Shown: positions 44,755-53,813 of the stretch, in pieces | Layout of the letters: each line of letters begins with the position of its first letter | Position numbering within the stretch: position 1 is the stretch's first letter | From: Polyporus tsugae | Lineage: Eukaryota > Basidiomycota > Agaricomycetes > Polyporales > Polyporaceae | Assembly: GCA_024305745.1 (NCBI GenBank) | Contig: JAHRBS010000003.1 | Span: 434,001 to 498,000, forward strand | Direction: 5' to 3' | Length of the DNA stretch: 64,000 nucleotides | Notes under the pieces: model-generated | What the model was told of the DNA's origin: nothing | Seen by the model: the letters and a program-made list of their open reading frames with translations, nothing else | The model's database searches: none | Translations under genes and position numbers: made by a program

Positions 44755-47700
44755 CTAGTCATAAGCGAAGCGTCGTACATAGTCCGGTTGTGTATCACTT
44801 TCATTAGGATTTCGTCGTTTCCAGTCATTATATCTACGTGTCCAAAAGTCATAGGAATCTGTGTCGTATGTGATTATTTGTCCATGTTTGTCCGTAGCGG
44901 TGAGTAGGTAGCGAACGTGGATGCGCGGCGCGAACTTGTTCGCGGCGTAGAAAGCGGTGATGAGTTTCTTGGCCTCGTCCGTCTGGAGTTCGTCTGTATC
45001 CGAAGATACCCATTCGCGGTCAGCTCGTGTGAGTCCACACCATTGAACGAGGTAGTGAACTTTGCGAGATCGACCCGATCCTTCCACGATCTTTGAATCT
45101 AAGATCGATTCGACTTCTCGATCAGGTTCCAGAAGAGTGGGTACTTCTCGACTGGTTTTTCCTTGATTTGGGAATTCGGGATCGTGTGCAGGGGTTAAGA
45201 GTACTTCGTTGAATACGGGATGACGTAACTTCCACTTGGGTGGGAGTTTTAGGCGATATGCACTAGCGCCGACTTTTTCTTCAACTCGGAAAGGGCCGTA
45301 GCGCTTGTCTTCGAGTTTCTTGTTTGGTCGGTCGGTGGGGAAGTTCTGTGCGTCTATGTATACGTAATCGCCTATCTTGTAATCTCGTGACGGTTGTCGG
45401 TGCTTGTCGTAATGTCGCTTCATCGCTTCTCGCGCTATCTCCAGCGCCTGCGCTGCTTGCTTCCCGATGCGTTGCATTCGCTCGGCGAATTGCTTGGCTG
45501 ATTCATTGATGCCGTCTTTCAACGTCTCGACTCCGGTGTTGGGTTCGTGACCGTGAGTCATGAAGAAAGGGGACATTCCTGTGGACGCATGTACACAACA
45601 TCGGTAAGCAAACTCTGCTAGCGGTAGCCATTCGACCCAGTCGTCCTGTTTGTGATTGATGAAGATCCGTAGATAGGTCTGGATCTCTTGATTCATGCGC
45701 TCGGTCTGGCCGTCGGTCTGGGGATGATAGGCTGTACTAGGATTGCCTTCGATCCCCATCTGTCGGTAGACTTCTTTGGTGAAGGAGGACACGAGGGTAG
45801 GGCCTCGGTCCGACCATATGCGCTTGGGCAGGCTGTGAGGTACGACTACGTGTTTGATGAAGAGTCTTGCTTGTCCTTCCGAGTCTAGCGTTTTTGAACA
45901 GGGAATAGCGATGTAGTCTTTGGATTTCATATCGACAAAGACTAGTATGGCATCATGTCCGTTGCATTCGGGTAGTCCGGTCATATAGTCCATGGTGACG
46001 AATTGCCAGTTCTGATCGGGAATAGGGTTGGGATGGAGTGGTGCGGCACGTGGTTGTCGATCAATCTTGACGCGCTGACACGTGATGCATCCGGCGACGT
46101 ACTTGGCAACGTCTTTCCGAATGGACGGCCACCAATAAGATCTCATGACCAGATCTTGTGTTTTGGCTGCGCCCGGGTGTCCAGCCGCGATTGAATCGTG
46201 GTGTGAGGCGATGACGCGTCCGCGAAGTTCCGAGTGGTTTGGAACAACCATTTTCCCCCTCCTGTAGATTAAGCCGTCCTCGGCTAATTCCCAATCATTG
46301 TCCTTTCCCAGTTTCTCGACGACAAGACGGTCATAAAGATCAACGTGTTCCAGACACATTTTCTTTAGATTGTCTGCTCCGTCTATCGTATGAGAAGCCG
46401 CAAACCAGTGTTCCTTGAGCAACGTGAAGTTTTCGATCACGGGACCGGTTTCGTGGTCCACGCGTCTAGACAGAGCGTCTACTTTGCCCATGGTACGACC
46501 TGGTTTATGGTGTAACTTGAAATGGTAGTTCGCGAGAGTTGTTGCCCAACGCGCTTGTCGCGCGTTTAGCCGTTGTGGTTTTCGGAAGTATTCGAGGTTT
46601 TTGTGGTCATTATGGACCTCGAATTCTCGCGCGTTTTGGAGGAAGTGACGCCATTCTTGTAACGCGGTGATAACCGACAACATTTCTCGATCCCAGATCT
46701 CGTATCCTTTTTGTGTGGGTGTTAAGGAATGTGATAGGAAGGCAATAGGTTTCCATAGTCCGTTCTGACATTGCGAGAGCTCGGCTCCGATCGCAAAGTT
46801 CGAGGCATCGCATTCGACTTTCAAGGGATCCGTGTCATTGGGTATAGCTAACACGGGGGCGTGTGTGATTGCGTCCTTGATCCCTTCAAAAGCGAGTTGA
46901 TGCTCTGGAGTCCATGTCCATACGTTAAGACCCGTGAGACGATTCATTGGTCCCGCGATCTTTGAGAAGTCCTTGATAAACCGTCTGTAGAAGTTTGCGA
47001 ATCCGAGGAAACTCTGTACATCACGTTTGCACGTGGGTACCGGCCAATCAGTGACACCTTTGACCTTGCCCGGGTCCATGCGGATCTCGCCGGGGGTGAT
47101 GATATGGCCTAGGTACTCGGTTTCCTGAGTTTCGAACTCGCACTTCTGGGGTTTACACGTAAGGTGATTGTCTCGAAGGATCTGTAGGACTTGTCGTACT
47201 ATGCGTCTGTGTTCCTCTAGATCGGCTGTACAGATAATGATGTCGTCCAAGTACACAATGACTTTTCCACGAAGAATCAGATCTTGGAAGATCGAGTTCA
47301 TCATCATTTGGAAAGTCGCCGGGGAATTCGTTAAGCCGAAGAACATGACGAGAGGTTCGTATAAGCCGCGATTTGTGATAAACGCTGCTTTTTCCTCATC
47401 GCCTTCGACTATACGAATATTATTGTATCCCCAACGTATGTCTAACTTGGTGTAGTACTGGGCGCCTTTCAGCCGATCTAGGATCTGTAGCATTAGAGGA
47501 AGGGGGTACACATTTTTCTTGGTCAAGGCGTTTAACTGTCTGTAGTCCTGAACGGGACGCAGTTTGCCGTCTTTTTTCTTGACAAAGAAGAACGGAGCCC
47601 CCCACGAGGATTTCGATGGGCGAATTCGACCCGTGGATAGATTTTCCTCTAAGAATACGTCTAACGCTTGTTGTTCGTCTAGGGTCATGGGGTATATTTT

Positions 47701-49032
47701 TCCACAATACGGTTTAGCGTTCACGGTTAATTCAATCGCGTGGTCATAAGGCCGTCGTTCGGGAAGAGTGGAGAACGTCGCTTCGTCGAAGACGTCGCGG
47801 AAATCTCGGTAGTACTCTGGAATCATTTCCTCGAACGTTTGTTCTGCCTTGGCCTCATTCTGTTTGATTGCGATTTCCATTGCTACCGACGATTTCGCAC
47901 GTATGTGGACTGATCGGGCGTCAAGCCACGATCGGGTATGTAGGGAGAAGATTCGATCACCAGCGCTGACGATGTGATGGCAAGTACTCGGGCATCGGTC
48001 GAACTCAATGGTTTTGTTCTTCCAATGTATCGACGGATTGTGATGCTCAATCCAGTCGTGTCCGAGATATATGTCCATTTTGCCAAGATCAGTGACTAGA
48101 AGCGGGATTTGTTCCGCGTGGTCTCCGATCTGTAGTTGTACGTCAACGTAATGCGTGATTCTACCACCTATGTTGGGAGATCCATCGGCGTTAAATACGT
48201 CAATGGGATGTGGGAATGGCTTCGGTGATAGGCCTGCACGCTGAACGAAGTTTCTGTTGACACACGAACCGGTACAACCGGTATCGCAGAGAGCCTTGGT
48301 GTCGTAAACCTGAAGAGTTTCTAGGTTTTTGATCATGACCGGTATGTCTAGTTGTTTGCTTCCGGTACCGCGGGTGACTTTGAAGTACGTCGGACCGTAA
48401 GACATTACTCGGATGGCGTTAATGGGCGCACTAGGGGTTTTTTCGATTTTTTTGTTATTTTTGGACGAGAAATTAAGCACGGGTTCTAACCCGCCGCGCT
48501 GATCGTTGCCTGTAGGTTGGCTCCGACGATCAGTCGTCTCGTTATTTTTAATAAGTATAGTACGTAACTGGGTAGGGTGGGGAATGGTGGAGTTGTCCGG
48601 TGAATAAGTAGGCATAGGTATAGTACAACCCGGAACGGGTACATCAGAGTCTAAGACGGAGAACCGGTTCTGAAAACTATTGTATAGTGACGGTCGCCGC
48701 GTATGTGCGCTTACGTGGGACCGTAGGGAAAATGCTGCTCGTACTCGTCCATCTGTTGTTGTATCTCGTTGTATCCATCGGTGTATTCCTCCAGTGCATG
48801 CTGTGGCTCTGGGTCCTCGTGATAGGTAGGGACCGTTACCCCGGCAATCTGTGCGAGGAAGTCCTCGGGGTCTTCTTGATGGAAACGTCTGACCTCTTCG
48901 AGGAATTCTTCGCGACTGTCGCGTTCTTCCCATCTGCGTTTTTGTACCGCAGCTGCGCCGGTCCGGTTGGGAATATGCCACATGTCTCCGCATGAGCCCT
49001 TCTCGGTCTGCTTTGCGCCGCACTTTCGGCAT
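44755..49032 (-). CDS. pol: Retrotransposon Pol (protease, RT, RNase H, integrase, chromodomain)
   Basis: 1425 codons from the first ATG, uninterrupted. Protease: ALCDTGCTGSC, Asp about residue 250. Reverse transcriptase: KLDIRWGYNNI and catalytic YLDD (about 594-597). RNase H: VECDASNFAIG (Asp about 742). Integrase: HHCC zinc region with AGHPGAAKT and CITCQRVK, then the D,D-35-E residues Asp about 1015 (VTMDYM), Asp about 1075 (IWSDRGP) and Glu about 1111 (TERMNQE), with the expected 36-residue step. C-terminal chromodomain about 1305-1370 (KVHYLVQWCGL...EWV), which in chromoviruses guides integration to marked chromatin. The frame is -1 relative to Gag and overlaps its last 322 nt. The first 200 residues are basic and not conserved, and may not be translated from this ATG. 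Confidence 0.95.
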   Translation of the reverse strand: MPKVRRKADREGLMRRHVAYSQPDRRSCGTKTQMGRTRQSRRIPRRGQTFPSRRPRGLPRTDCRGNGPYLSRGPRATACTGGIHRWIQRDTTTDGRVRAAFSLRSHVSAHTRRPSLYNSFQNRFSVLDSDVPVPGCTIPMPTYSPDNSTIPHPTQLRTILIKNNETTDRRSQPTGNDQRGGLEPVLNFSSKNNKKIEKTPSAPINAIRVMSYGPTYFKVTRGTGSKQLDIPVMIKNLETLQVYDTKALCDTGCTGSCVNRNFVQRAGLSPKPFPHPIDVFNADGSPNIGGRITHYVDVQLQIGDHAEQIPLLVTDLGKMDIYLGHDWIEHHNPSIHWKNKTIEFDRCPSTCHHIVSAGDRIFSLHTRSWLDARSVHIRAKSSVAMEIAIKQNEAKAEQTFEEMIPEYYRDFRDVFDEATFSTLPERRPYDHAIELTVNAKPYCGKIYPMTLDEQQALDVFLEENLSTGRIRPSKSSWGAPFFFVKKKDGKLRPVQDYRQLNALTKKNVYPLPLMLQILDRLKGAQYYTKLDIRWGYNNIRIVEGDEEKAAFITNRGLYEPLVMFFGLTNSPATFQMMMNSIFQDLILRGKVIVYLDDIIICTADLEEHRRIVRQVLQILRDNHLTCKPQKCEFETQETEYLGHIITPGEIRMDPGKVKGVTDWPVPTCKRDVQSFLGFANFYRRFIKDFSKIAGPMNRLTGLNVWTWTPEHQLAFEGIKDAITHAPVLAIPNDTDPLKVECDASNFAIGAELSQCQNGLWKPIAFLSHSLTPTQKGYEIWDREMLSVITALQEWRHFLQNAREFEVHNDHKNLEYFRKPQRLNARQARWATTLANYHFKLHHKPGRTMGKVDALSRRVDHETGPVIENFTLLKEHWFAASHTIDGADNLKKMCLEHVDLYDRLVVEKLGKDNDWELAEDGLIYRRGKMVVPNHSELRGRVIASHHDSIAAGHPGAAKTQDLVMRSYWWPSIRKDVAKYVAGCITCQRVKIDRQPRAAPLHPNPIPDQNWQFVTMDYMTGLPECNGHDAILVFVDMKSKDYIAIPCSKTLDSEGQARLFIKHVVVPHSLPKRIWSDRGPTLVSSFTKEVYRQMGIEGNPSTAYHPQTDGQTERMNQEIQTYLRIFINHKQDDWVEWLPLAEFAYRCCVHASTGMSPFFMTHGHEPNTGVETLKDGINESAKQFAERMQRIGKQAAQALEIAREAMKRHYDKHRQPSRDYKIGDYVYIDAQNFPTDRPNKKLEDKRYGPFRVEEKVGASAYRLKLPPKWKLRHPVFNEVLLTPAHDPEFPNQGKTSREVPTLLEPDREVESILDSKIVEGSGRSRKVHYLVQWCGLTRADREWVSSDTDELQTDEAKKLITAFYAANKFAPRIHVRYLLTATDKHGQIITYDTDSYDFWTRRYNDWKRRNPNESDTQPDYVRRFAYD

Positions 49033-50006
49033 GGTCGGGCCCTGAGCCGATCGATGTCCATCGGCTGTCCGGCTCCTCCGTACGTGACCCCTGTGCCGGT
49101 GCGTCTGTCTCCCGGCATCGTGGGTACTTGGGGGCGCGGTGGGTAGTACGGCCGGGGCGGAGGGTATTGCGAGGCTGGGGCATATGGCGGATACCTTGAG
49201 GGCGGGAACGCTGGGTCATGTTCCGGGTATCGTGATTGGTATCGTGGGCCGGGTTCCGGGTAACGTGGGAACGGGTTCCCATATCGCGGGGGAGCGTTTG
49301 GTGGTGGGTAACGAGGTGGAGCACGTGGGGGTGGCTGTTGCGGGGGTGGTCGACGTGTGAAATCACGGATCTGGCGGTTGAAGATGATGCGATCATTGTC
49401 CATGGCGATGATCGTAGATTTCCACTGGGCGTAGGTGACAGGCTTTACCGGCATTGTGCTGATCGCAACTAGGTAGCTGGATGGTAACGCATTTTTGAGC
49501 CGGTAGATATTGTTAGCCGTGTCTTTGTTTTCCGTAGCACGGGCTGTCAGATCTTCCCATTCGTCAAAGAAGTCTTCGGCCCGGCGATTGCCCATATGAA
49601 TCTGATCGAGTGCGATGATTGCGTCGTTAACGTAGTTTATTGGTCTAAACTTCGCTGTCAACTCGGCCCAGAACGCTGCTACGTCCGGGTAGTTCCATCT
49701 ATTCCCATTTGCCACAAACTTGTCCTCTACGAGATTACGCTTCCATCTGTTCACAGTTGTGCCGCGAATCAACCCTAAGACGGCAGATATTGCTGGATCT
49801 TTGTCCAGGCCGGCCACGTAGACCTGGACGTCAGACTTCCATTGTTCGAAGTCTGGGCTGAGGCCGTCGAAGTACTCGGGCTGGGCGAGTCTAGGCGGGG
49901 CGTGGTTCCTACCTCCGCGTTGGGGTTGGGTTGCCGCGATGAAGTTTGCGATCTCCCCCGAGATCCACGCTTGCGTTGCCGCGTCAAATGAAAATGTTTG
50001 CGCCAT
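48711..50006 (-). CDS. gag: Retrotransposon Gag
   Basis: 431 codons. The N-terminal part has the Ty3-type capsid pattern (YFDGLSPDFEQWKSDVQVYV, WRNYPDVAAFW-like segment, DQIHMGNRRAEDFFDEWEDL). The middle is Pro/Arg/Tyr rich (repeats of PPRYPPP type). Near the C-terminus CRKCGAKQTEKGSC...H is a cysteine cluster that does not follow the CX2CX4HX4C knuckle spacing. It should assemble the particle that packages element RNA. It overlaps the upstream frame (49775-50728) by 232 nt and Pol by 322 nt. Confidence 0.88.
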   Translation of the reverse strand: MAQTFSFDAATQAWISGEIANFIAATQPQRGGRNHAPPRLAQPEYFDGLSPDFEQWKSDVQVYVAGLDKDPAISAVLGLIRGTTVNRWKRNLVEDKFVANGNRWNYPDVAAFWAELTAKFRPINYVNDAIIALDQIHMGNRRAEDFFDEWEDLTARATENKDTANNIYRLKNALPSSYLVAISTMPVKPVTYAQWKSTIIAMDNDRIIFNRQIRDFTRRPPPQQPPPRAPPRYPPPNAPPRYGNPFPRYPEPGPRYQSRYPEHDPAFPPSRYPPYAPASQYPPPRPYYPPRPQVPTMPGDRRTGTGVTYGGAGQPMDIDRLRARPCRKCGAKQTEKGSCGDMWHIPNRTGAAAVQKRRWEERDSREEFLEEVRRFHQEDPEDFLAQIAGVTVPTYHEDPEPQHALEEYTDGYNEIQQQMDEYEQHFPYGPT

Positions 50007-50728
50007 TGCTTGATGAGCGCGGGGTGGTTGGCTGATGCCGGTGGTTTGGACGGGAGGTTGGATGGGGTTTTGGGAAGCGGGTAAGGATCCTGTGGTTGTG
50101 GGGGAAGCGCGGAGACCGAGGTTCTCGAGGGCACGGATGAATCCGTCTGAGTCAGATCTATGACGTCTGGAAGGCTCCTGATTGTCGTCTGAGTCTGTTG
50201 GAGGCGAGGGTTCTTCCGGGAGTTCTCGGTATTCGAATCGGCTACTTCCGGCGACCGGGGACGCTTCCGTGGATCCCGCGGCTTGGACGGGGATGGGGAT
50301 GTGGACGACGGGTGGGGTAGGTTCTCGCTGGCGTTCTGGACGGGTGCGTGGGTACGGACTTCCGGGGCGTGCAACGGGCTCAGGGGTCGGCTGACGCGCA
50401 CGAGTTCTTGTGTGAGTTGTTCCAGGTACCGGAGCTGTTGGTTCCGGTGGCGGGTCGCGCGGGATTGGGATGTATTCTGGGAGTTGGAAGGCGATGGGGT
50501 TCTGGCTGTGGTACCGGTTAGGACACGGTTGTTTGTGGCACTGGTGGAGATCACCGTCGGAGAGGTGTGCGTCAACTCGGACGCCGTCTGATTTCTGGAA
50601 TTGACAGTGCCGCTGTCCTGCGCAAGCCGTGTTGCCCTAGCTTCCCGCGCGTTTATAGCGCGGACGACCGGTGGAGGGGATGGAGACGGAGTTGGATACG
50701 ATTCAAGCAGCAGATCCCAAGGGTCCAT
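49775..50728 (-). CDS. Retrotransposon ORF upstream of Gag, unknown function
   Basis: 317 codons starting MDPWDLLLESYPTP, rich in Ser, Pro, Thr and Arg, with a short helical segment (RNQQLRYLEQLTQELVRVS) in the middle and an acidic-basic patch (DPRKRPRSPEVADS). No known domain. Its last 77 codons overlap Gag in a different frame, so part of it is a by-product of Gag coding. It could be an N-terminal Gag extension reached by frameshift, or a separate product. Whether it is translated cannot be judged here. Confidence 0.5.
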   Translation of the reverse strand: MDPWDLLLESYPTPSPSPPPVVRAINAREARATRLAQDSGTVNSRNQTASELTHTSPTVISTSATNNRVLTGTTARTPSPSNSQNTSQSRATRHRNQQLRYLEQLTQELVRVSRPLSPLHAPEVRTHAPVQNASENLPHPSSTSPSPSKPRDPRKRPRSPEVADSNTENSRKNPRLQQTQTTIRSLPDVIDLTQTDSSVPSRTSVSALPPQPQDPYPLPKTPSNLPSKPPASANHPALIKQWRKHFHLTRQRKRGSRGRSQTSSRQPNPNAEVGTTPRLDSPSPSTSTASAQTSNNGSLTSRSTWPAWTKIQQYLPS

Positions 50729-50849
50729 TTACTGAATGCAAAGAAGGTATAGGTAAGCGTACGTGACGAGATGTAGGTTATACTAGCAGTTTTACCGCGG
50801 TATGGCTAACCGGGGTCTCCTGCGCCGAGTTGTGACACGTGGTCACTGA

Positions 50850-51488
50850 CTACTCGGTTGGAATGGACACGTGTAGAATAGCGGTCTGGTCGATAACGTA
50901 AGGTATAAGGGAAATGTGAAATACCCAATAGGTGGGTTGTGTGGATGCGATGATGCCGTAAAGAGAGTAGGCGGGAGTTGTTGGGGTGGCGGGGAAGCGG
51001 AAGATGACGTGTCCGGGAAGGACGGAGTAAAGGGAGCGTGGGACGTACGCCGTGACTTCTGTTCCTTGGAACAGCGGGGTGTTGACCCTTGTTTGGATGA
51101 AGGTGGCGTGCGCGGGATTGACGTGTCGGGATACGGCGATGTGAACGGGGACGCCGGCGTCTGAGTCGGAGTCAGAGTCAGAATCTACGGCGGTGGCGGA
51201 GTCGGAATCGGAGTCTGAGTTGATAAGGGGACTTGGGGATCGGTGACGAAGGTGCGGGGGCGGAATTGGGATAGGTGGTGTCGACGACGGAGACGGCGGC
51301 GACGAGTTGGTGAGGGTGTATATAGGGACGAGGTGGTGGGTGGTGCCGTCGGCGAGACGCACGACAAGCGGAGGGTTCGGGACGGGGAGAGAAGTGGAGG
51401 ATGATGAGGACGCCACGGTTGGCAACGAAGACGGTGCGCCGTAGGTCGAGGAAGGGTAGCTTCGAGTTATGATAAGGTCAGACCTCAC
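50850..51488 (-). CDS. Retrotransposon leader ORF, unknown function
   Basis: 212 codons beginning inside the U5 end of the 5' LTR and running past the primer-binding site. It contains Pro/Ser-rich stretches, a Ser-Asp repeat run (SDSDSDS type, about residues 92-112) and a C-terminal half of mixed, globular-looking composition (HVIFRFPATPTTPAYSLYG and a final hydrophobic HISLIPYVIDQTAILHVS). No family recognised. Its intact length in a young element suggests that it is under some constraint, but chance is possible. Confidence 0.45.
   Translation of the reverse strand: MRSDLIITRSYPSSTYGAPSSLPTVASSSSSTSLPVPNPPLVVRLADGTTHHLVPIYTLTNSSPPSPSSTPPIPIPPPHLRHRSPSPLINSDSDSDSATAVDSDSDSDSDAGVPVHIAVSRHVNPAHATFIQTRVNTPLFQGTEVTAYVPRSLYSVLPGHVIFRFPATPTTPAYSLYGIIASTQPTYWVFHISLIPYVIDQTAILHVSIPTE
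51458..51468 (-). other. Primer-binding site, self-priming type
   Basis: On the element strand AACTCGAAGCT begins one base after the 5' LTR. It is the exact reverse complement of AGCTTCGAGTT inside the LTR (51525-51535), located 33 nt after a TATATAAA box where the transcript should begin. It lacks the TGG start of a normal tRNA primer site. This matches the Tf1-type self-priming arrangement. Confidence 0.75.
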
Positions 51489-51663
51489 GCTAGCAATAAG
51501 CGAAAGACTGGGGGACTAAAGACCAACTCGAAGCTGGGGAATTACCGCAGCTTCGAGGGGTTTATATATTGTATTGGAGCCTGCGCACGGACCAGGTGCT
51601 TCAGGGCAGGTCGTACAGGTCGTTACAGGTGGTATTACTAATCATAGAAATCGTATCGTAACA
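51470..51663 (-). repeat. 5' LTR (right copy)
   Basis: 194 bp, identical by eye to 44484-44677. Element-strand TATATAAA at 51568-51561 and an inferred transcription start at 51535. Confidence 0.95.
51561..51568 (-). promoter_or_regulatory. TATA box of the retrotransposon LTR
   Basis: Element-strand TATATAAA; the AGCTTCGAGTT that pairs with the primer-binding site begins 33 nt downstream. Confidence 0.65.
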
Positions 51664-51668
51664 AAACG
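51664..51668. repeat. Target-site duplication, right copy (AAACG)
   Basis: Exact repeat of 44479-44483. Confidence 0.9.
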
Positions 51669-51848
51669 GATGGGAAAGACGTCTAGTCCTCGGATTGTAA
51701 GCACGTTTGACTCCCTGGCATGGCATGACGTCTGATATAATGAACTCTCTTACGCGTCTCATCGTCTTAGGCTGTCAATATTATAAGCCCAGTCACTCGA
51801 TGCCACACTACCTCCCCTTGGATCAAACTCCCACCATAACCTCCCAGC

Positions 51849-53372
51849 ATGATTGGTACCGCCATAGCCACACTTCAGTACTACACGCCCGGAGTCCACG
51901 ATGTCCTTGCCAACGTCGTAATGTCGGCGTTCCTATTAGGCCAGCCCCCTCCATCTCCCTGATGCCTAAAGCACGTGTCTAAAGCTGTCAGATAATTTCA
52001 GGTTCCCTAACGGTGCTGTCAATGGTGTCTATGGGCCACTTGATGTGAGTATATGCACGAAATCCATCCATCAGAACTATTGTCTGATCTACTTCTAGTC
52101 GCCGAGGGATCAAGCAGCCCTCCACCGCGTTTATGCTTGGGAGCGTACTAGTTCTGTACGCATCAACCGCGATGCACTTCGGCGTTGCAGTCACCCATTC
52201 CGTCGGATATGTCCGGCTACTCAGTAATTCTGTGGCCGCGTTATCGTCCACGGCCTTGGTACAGACGGGTTCGGAGTCGGCGCAGTTCGGAGAAAGTGCT
52301 AGGACGACGGCCTACATCATCAGTCTCGTTCTTGCCATCAACGTACTGGGGTTCACAATGCTGCTTCTTAATCGTCACCGTTGCTGACCGGCCGTTCCTC
52401 CTCAGATAACGCTTGGCGACGCCATCGTCTGGTGGCGCGTGTGCGTCCTGTGGCGAAAGAAGTCGATCATCACTCTAGGAGCAATTTTGATAGCATGCAC
52501 CTTCGGTTCGTTCTACTGCGGCTCAACCATACTTCAGAATGAATGCAGACACCCTTTCATTAGTATTCGGGATTCTGTCCACCGTCCACTGGCCAGGTGT
52601 CCAGGCGAATGTCGACATGCAGCCGCTCATGTCTTATGGCGATGTGTATGGAGGAATGTCTGGTCTGTTGTCCCTCCTAACAAACGTGACCGCCACTTCG
52701 CTGATCGGCCGAAAAGCCTGGTAAGTTTTTGTAAATTGCATCCTTTTCTGTGAATGCCCGGCGTGACTGACCTTTTTGAATGCGTCTGGCGCAGGGAGCA
52801 TAGAGAGGTCCTTCGCCAGAGCCCCGGTGCCTCGAAAGGCCGATGGAACACCCCTGCGATGAAGGTCCTTATATTGCTCGTCGAATCGGGTACGTTGTAT
52901 TGCGTCATCCTCGTAAGTGGACTCTATCCTTGTACTCAACAGGCGAGCCGGCACTTACACGCCGCGAATACCACAACAGGGCATCGCTCTCACAAACAAC
53001 ATCGTATTGCGCTCTAAAGAAGCCAGTCTCACACCGAGCGGCGCGGCGTTCATCTCTGTCACCGCCGTATTTCTTTCCGGGTGCTTCGTGCCGGTCCTGG
53101 TGAGTGTCCCTCGTGATAATTCATAAGTCGACTTTGGATACGTTATTGAGGACCGCTTGCACGGGCGGCGCTGCGTGCATCCTGTGTAGGCCATCTATCC
53201 GACCATCATCGTTTTCATCGTCGCGGTCAATCGGTCCCAGATAGACGGCAGCTTGGCGAATGTGGGCAGCCCGAGCGCGATACCGAGCGATATCCTACCT
53301 AGCATCGTTTTCAGAAGCACCGGCAGTTCCGTCGCCGTACACACTCCTCCAAGTCCTGTGCGCTACTTATGA
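51849..53372 (+). CDS. Multi-pass membrane protein with GDAIVWWR motif (same family as 40724-42477)
   Basis: Exons 51849-51939, 52002-52044, 52099-52342, 52406-52505, 52564-52720, 52795-52912, 52980-53099 and 53190-53372; 351 residues. Seven hydrophobic segments are visible, including FMLGSVLVLYASTAMHFGVA, ITLGDAIVWWRVCVLW, SGLLSLLTNVTATSLI, KVLILLVESGTLYCVIL, ISVTAVFLSGCFVPVL and AIYPTIIVFIVAVN. The exon plan equals that of the minus-strand relative, with introns at the same places in the protein. The first intron appears to start with GC (gccagc at 51940); it is needed to keep the frame from the ATG. The promoter region was changed by the retrotransposon, whose LTR ends 185 bp upstream of the start codon. 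Function unknown. Confidence 0.8.
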
Positions 53373-53493
53373 TTCGCATACTACCTTTGCGTTTCGAGTT
53401 GGCAGGCCAGAAAATGAGCCGTTGATCGACCTCAATATTGCATGATGCGTTTTGTGCGTTGTTTTGTTTGACGGACGTGTCCAATGTGTGGAT

Positions 53494-53670
53494 ATCGACC
53501 AGCAAGAGCAGCGACTACAGCGTGAGCAACAGCAGTCTGCGTCTGCTTTGCCGGTTGAGGAACACCTATTCCCGACCGCTGTGTTGCATTCTTCTCCGGG
53601 GCATCTTGTTTCTCCCCTTCCATCTCGCTCGACCGGTCCCGGAAGAGCCAGATCATTTGATATGATGTGC
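53494..53670 (+). pseudogene. Relic of the 3' end of a DUF6535 gene
   Basis: Reads EQQQSASALPVEEHLF, then LHSSPGHLVSPLPSR, in one frame and VPEEPDHLI-stop in the next. It corresponds to the last 50 residues of the DUF6535 protein at 58799-61522 (KQQQSAPASPLTEHLS, FHSSPGHVVSPLPSR, VPEETEHSA-stop), with about 80 percent DNA similarity by eye. Nothing else of the gene is left. Confidence 0.75.
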
Positions 53671-53813
53671 ACCTGCGTGGCGAGGGTTCACGGGTTCGTG
53701 CCTCACCGATGCATGAAGTTGCCCTTACTGGCTCGATTCGAACACCACAACATGCATTTTACACAGATGTCATCCCTCTCTGTCATACTCAAAGATCCCG
53801 CTCCATGCCAACA

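Larger units (their letters stand above)
44484..51663 (-). mobile_element. Complete Ty3/gypsy chromovirus (LTR retrotransposon), 7180 bp
   Basis: Both LTRs (194 bp, TG...CA), 5-bp target duplication, primer-binding site, polypurine tract and long open frames for Gag and Pol are present, all reading on the minus strand. The Pol order is protease, reverse transcriptase, RNase H, integrase, chromodomain, which defines a Ty3/gypsy chromovirus. I see no mismatch between the LTRs and no stop inside Gag or Pol, so the copy is young and possibly able to move. It has inserted about 180 bp upstream of the start codon of the membrane-protein gene at 51849. Two additional open frames lie between the 5' LTR and Gag. 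Confidence 0.96.

Noticed and set aside
48711..49032. Classic X-XXY-YYZ slippery heptamer for Gag-Pol frameshifting
   Set aside because: TTTTCCC near the end of Gag is not in the required register; no convincing site seen, so the mechanism of Pol expression is left open.
51527..51557. LTR inverted repeat CTCGAAGCT...AGCTTCGAG as an RNA hairpin of the element transcript
   Set aside because: The second arm (51549-51557) lies upstream of the inferred transcript start, so it would not be in the 5' end of the RNA.
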